Positions 61,198 to 64,000 of a stretch of 64,000 bases of DNA are shown here, one piece after another (within the stretch, counting starts at the first letter, position 1; every line of letters starts with the position of its first letter). The position numbers were made by a program, and so were the translations under genes. The DNA is taken from assembly GCF_023101085.1 (NCBI RefSeq), contig NZ_CP064703.1:4154001-4218000 (forward strand), given 5' to 3'. This DNA comes from Bradyrhizobium sp. 170 (GTDB lineage: Bacteria > Pseudomonadota > Alphaproteobacteria > Rhizobiales > Xanthobacteraceae). The notes beneath the pieces were generated by a model. It did no database searches and was not told the DNA's origin. It was given only the letters and a program-made list of their open reading frames with translations.

Positions 61198-61569
61198 ATG
61201 CGCCGGCGGCTGAAGAATTTTCTGCCAATTGTTCTGATTGCCCTGGTGGTGCAGATTTTTGCACCCATCGGCGCATGCTGGGCGGCGAGCATCGCGGCCT
61301 CCGATCCGCTGGCCGGCGCCGTCATCTGCCACGGCAATGGTGCACCCGGTGCAGGGCAGGCCGATCAGGCCGGCCACCGCGCCCATGACGGGTGCTGCTC
61401 GGTTTGCAGCGTGCTGGACACCGGCGTGCCGGTCGATGTACCGCAGACTGCGGCGATCGCCGTCGAGCGGGTTGCCGAGCAGGTGGCCTGGTTCGATTTT
61501 GCCTTCCGGCTGACGAACGCTCGCGCCGGCAGCCACGCGCAGGCGCGCGCGCCACCCTCCATTTCCTGA
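61198..61569 (+). CDS. DUF2946 family protein
   Basis: A 123-residue protein with one N-terminal span or signal (FLPIVLIALVVQIFAPIGACWA) and a central Cys/His-rich part (VICHGNG; GHRAHDGCCSVCSVLD) that matches DUF2946. Members often sit next to TonB-dependent receptors and copper-handling genes. Metal binding by the Cys/His cluster is an inference. The receptor gene follows 93 bases downstream. Confidence 0.8.
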   Translation: MRRRLKNFLPIVLIALVVQIFAPIGACWAASIAASDPLAGAVICHGNGAPGAGQADQAGHRAHDGCCSVCSVLDTGVPVDVPQTAAIAVERVAEQVAWFDFAFRLTNARAGSHAQARAPPSIS

Positions 61570-61662
61570 CGACCTGGAACACCCAATGATCGGTGCGGCG
61601 ACTGCCGTGCCGGTTGGTGCAGTCATTCGAGCCGGCCAGAGAGCTGGCGTCAGGAATATCTT

Positions 61663-64000
61663 ATGTATCGTTATCATGCCTTGGGTGGCGCGAGCTTAGC
61701 TGTGCTCGGCAGCGCGCTCTCCCTTGCGCCGTCGACCGCAGAGGCCCAGACGGCGTTGCCGGCGGTGACCGTCGAGGCGCCGCGCGCAACAGCCGCCAGG
61801 CCCGCGGCCCGAAGGCCGGCCGTTCGCTCGTCCGCCCGGACGCAGGCGAGGCCGCCTTCGGCCAACCCCGCGCCTGCCGCGTCGCTAACCGCGGGCATTA
61901 CCCCGAGCGTGGCGCGGGCGCTCCTTTACCAGGCGCCAAACGGCCAGACCGAGACGACCATCGATCGCAGCCAGTTCGACAACCGGCCGTCGTTCTCCGT
62001 GGCCGACGTGCTGCGCGAGAGCCCCGGCATATCGGTGAAGCAGGGCAACGGACCGCGCGATATCGGCATCTCGATCCGCGGCTCCAACGCCCGCAACGGT
62101 TTTGGTATCCGCAACCTCGTGATCTTCGACGACGGTTTTCCGGTCACGCAACCGGACGGGCTTTCCCGCAGCGACCTGATCGACCCCAAGGCCTATGGCG
62201 CAATCGATGTCATCCGGGGGCCGTCGTCGGCGCTCTATGGCAACTACGCGACCGGCGGCGCGCTCAATTTCCGCACCCGCCCGGGCCGGACCATCGACGG
62301 GGTTGAATACGGCGTCGAAGGCGGCAGCTTCGGCTATCTCAACAACTATCTCGCCGCGGGCAAGAAGGTCGGCAATTTCGAGTACTCGTTGTTTGCCAGT
62401 GACGCGCGCGGCGATGGTTTTATCGGCAATAGCTGGTTCAACACCCAGACCGTGAATTTTTTAGGCACCTTGCAGGTGACGCCCGACGACCGGTTTACGG
62501 TCAAGTTCATCAACAATAATCTCGATACAAGGCTGCCGCTCCGCCAGACGCTCGGCCAGTATTATCAAAATCCGTTCCAGCAGGGCTGCACGACGGGCAC
62601 GAACGCCGCGCTCGGATGCCCGGTGGTGCCATTGTTCAACAATGGCTTTAATGGCTTAACGACACTCCACACCGCTACTCAGGCGGGCCTTGGCCGCGAC
62701 GACAGGCGAACGATCGTCGGCGGGCGATGGGAGCACGATTTCGACAACACGACGACGTGGCGAAATCAATTCGTGTTCGACGACCGGAACATCAGCCAGC
62801 CGACTGGAGGCACCAGCGCGATCGGCGATTTTCCGTCGTACAACTACATGAGCGACGTCACCAAGCGCGGTGAAATTCTCGGCTTGGAATCCACCACCTA
62901 TTTCGGCGCCTTCTACAATACGCTCACCGCGTCGAGCGACTCTAGATTCGTCATGCCGGGCGGCAACGCGACGCTCGGCAGACTGTCCAGCAATACCTGG
63001 AGCGACACCACCAATTACGGTGTTCGCGCGCGCGAGGAATTGAAGCTGACGCCGCAACTGACGGCGATTGCCGGGATTGGGTGGGAAACCACGCATCTGA
63101 AGGGAATCAATTCCGCCTACAATTATGGAACGTCGCCGCCGACGATCACCCCGACGACCGCCGACCGGCAATTTCAAAACACCGCACCCGAACTGGCGCT
63201 GCTCTACAAGCTGAATCCCGAGTGGCTGTTCCGTGCGCGTGTCGCCACCGGATACGGCACCCCGCAGATCGGAAACCTCTTCATCCTTTCGGACGGTACG
63301 TCCGGCAATAACACGCAACTGCAGACGCAACAGAATCTCGGTTACGATCTCGGCTTCGACTGGACGCCAAACAGCGCGCTCAAGTTCAGCGCGACCGGCT
63401 TCTACGAGTTCTTCCGCAACGAACTGGTGAGCCAGGCGACACGCACGGCCGGCGTCAGTTACATGTTCAACGCGCCACGGTCCGAGCACCGCGGGGTGGA
63501 ACTCGCCGCTGACTGGAAGTTCTATCCGGGCTGGCGCTTCACCGCGGCTTATACCTATCTCGATCAATTCTACACCGAATATACCGAAGACATCAGGAGC
63601 CAAGGTGCAGGGACCATCTTCAGCTTCAACCGCGCGGGCAACAAGATTCCCGGCATCTCGCCGCACGAACTGACGGCGCGTCTTGGCTATGAACAGATGT
63701 GGGGGCCGCTTGCCGGCCTCTGGGCGTTTGTCGAGGTTCAGTGGAAGGATTCGTTCTACATGGACAACGCCAATTTGCAGAAGGCGCCCGGCTACGAACT
63801 GGTCAATCTCAACGTCCACTACAAGACGGACCTGCAATCCGACTACTTCAAGTCGTTGAGCATGTATGTCGAAGTCAGGAACGTGTTCGACCGGACCTAC
63901 ATTGCGTCCGCCAACAACATCGGCAATTCGGTCAGCGCGGGCGTTCAAGGTCTCAGCAACACCGGTTCGATCTACGCCGGCTCGCCGCGCGCATTCATCG
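61663..64000 (+). CDS. TonB-dependent outer membrane receptor (3-prime end outside the window)
   Basis: At least 779 codons, still open at the window edge. A signal peptide (start MYRYHALGGASLAVLG, cleaved near AEAQT) and a Pro/Ala/Arg-rich linker (about residues 40-75) precede the plug domain: FSVADVLRESPGISVKQGNG, IRGSNARNGFGIRNLVIFDD, GAIDVIRGPSSALYGNYA. The beta-barrel follows, with alternating aromatic strands and YVEVRNVFDRTYIA near the end. AGGAA precedes the ATG. TonB-ExbBD-driven import of a metal chelate is expected; together with the DUF2946 gene, copper or another metal is a guess. Confidence 0.9.
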   Translation, partial: MYRYHALGGASLAVLGSALSLAPSTAEAQTALPAVTVEAPRATAARPAARRPAVRSSARTQARPPSANPAPAASLTAGITPSVARALLYQAPNGQTETTIDRSQFDNRPSFSVADVLRESPGISVKQGNGPRDIGISIRGSNARNGFGIRNLVIFDDGFPVTQPDGLSRSDLIDPKAYGAIDVIRGPSSALYGNYATGGALNFRTRPGRTIDGVEYGVEGGSFGYLNNYLAAGKKVGNFEYSLFASDARGDGFIGNSWFNTQTVNFLGTLQVTPDDRFTVKFINNNLDTRLPLRQTLGQYYQNPFQQGCTTGTNAALGCPVVPLFNNGFNGLTTLHTATQAGLGRDDRRTIVGGRWEHDFDNTTTWRNQFVFDDRNISQPTGGTSAIGDFPSYNYMSDVTKRGEILGLESTTYFGAFYNTLTASSDSRFVMPGGNATLGRLSSNTWSDTTNYGVRAREELKLTPQLTAIAGIGWETTHLKGINSAYNYGTSPPTITPTTADRQFQNTAPELALLYKLNPEWLFRARVATGYGTPQIGNLFILSDGTSGNNTQLQTQQNLGYDLGFDWTPNSALKFSATGFYEFFRNELVSQATRTAGVSYMFNAPRSEHRGVELAADWKFYPGWRFTAAYTYLDQFYTEYTEDIRSQGAGTIFSFNRAGNKIPGISPHELTARLGYEQMWGPLAGLWAFVEVQWKDSFYMDNANLQKAPGYELVNLNVHYKTDLQSDYFKSLSMYVEVRNVFDRTYIASANNIGNSVSAGVQGLSNTGSIYAGSPRAFI

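Noticed and set aside
62656..63948. A 430-codon minus-strand frame opposite the TonB-dependent receptor
   Set aside because: The receptor frame on the plus strand is continuous and has plug and barrel motifs; the minus frame has none.

Overview
The window is high-GC alphaproteobacterial chromosome. The gene order (glnB-glnA; tig, clpP, clpX, lon; a complete nuoA-N operon running into birA, an RNase J and a methylmalonyl-CoA epimerase), the Omp31-like barrel protein, the DUF992 and DUF1467 proteins and the many short palindromic repeats all fit the Bradyrhizobium group (Nitrobacteraceae). This placement rests on recognised families and synteny, not on a database search.

Layout. 1-7.6 kb holds mixed single genes: an ABM-fold monooxygenase, an AI-2E/PerM-type transporter, a class-I glutamine amidotransferase-like hydrolase, an orphan periplasmic binding protein, a hybrid histidine kinase and a proline/glutamine-rich membrane protein. 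7.6-12 kb carries an outer-membrane barrel gene, DUF992 and the nitrogen pair glnB-glnA (minus strand), with a good sigma-54 promoter match upstream of glnB. 12-16.7 kb has the NAD(P)HX repair enzyme, a GNAT acetyltransferase, an enolase-superfamily enzyme, a degenerate multicopper-oxidase-like protein and tRNA-Leu. 17-23.8 kb is the protein quality-control block tig-clpP-clpX-lon. 23.8-28.7 kb separates lon from the HU gene with a GFA protein, tRNA-Val, a methyltransferase, a secreted protein and peptidase T, then tRNA-Asp. 29-32.2 kb is a small catabolic module: a Rieske oxygenase, an MFS transporter broken by a one-base frameshift, and a divergent MarR regulator.

32.4-51.7 kb is the complex I operon, almost entirely head-to-tail with overlapping starts and stops. 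It contains three passengers: an FkbM methyltransferase between nuoD and nuoE, a 71-residue membrane protein between nuoE and nuoF, and a 163-residue membrane-anchored protein between nuoF and nuoG. 52-54.5 kb is an accessory patch (two methyltransferases, a decayed LysR gene). 54.5-60.2 kb pairs a methylthioribose kinase with a CUT2-type sugar ABC importer on the opposite strand. 60.3 kb to the end holds a single-domain globin, a DUF2946 protein and a TonB-dependent receptor that runs off the window.

The most interesting structural signal is a repeated pattern. In three places an intact gene (glnA, peptidase T, and the small gene at 52048) is followed by foreign-looking cargo and then by a decayed copy of that same gene's 3-prime end, always in the same orientation. 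At glnA the duplicated piece includes the terminator, and a third, shorter remnant lies beyond the next gene. This looks like repeated gene accretion at gene 3-prime ends and is the main lead to follow.
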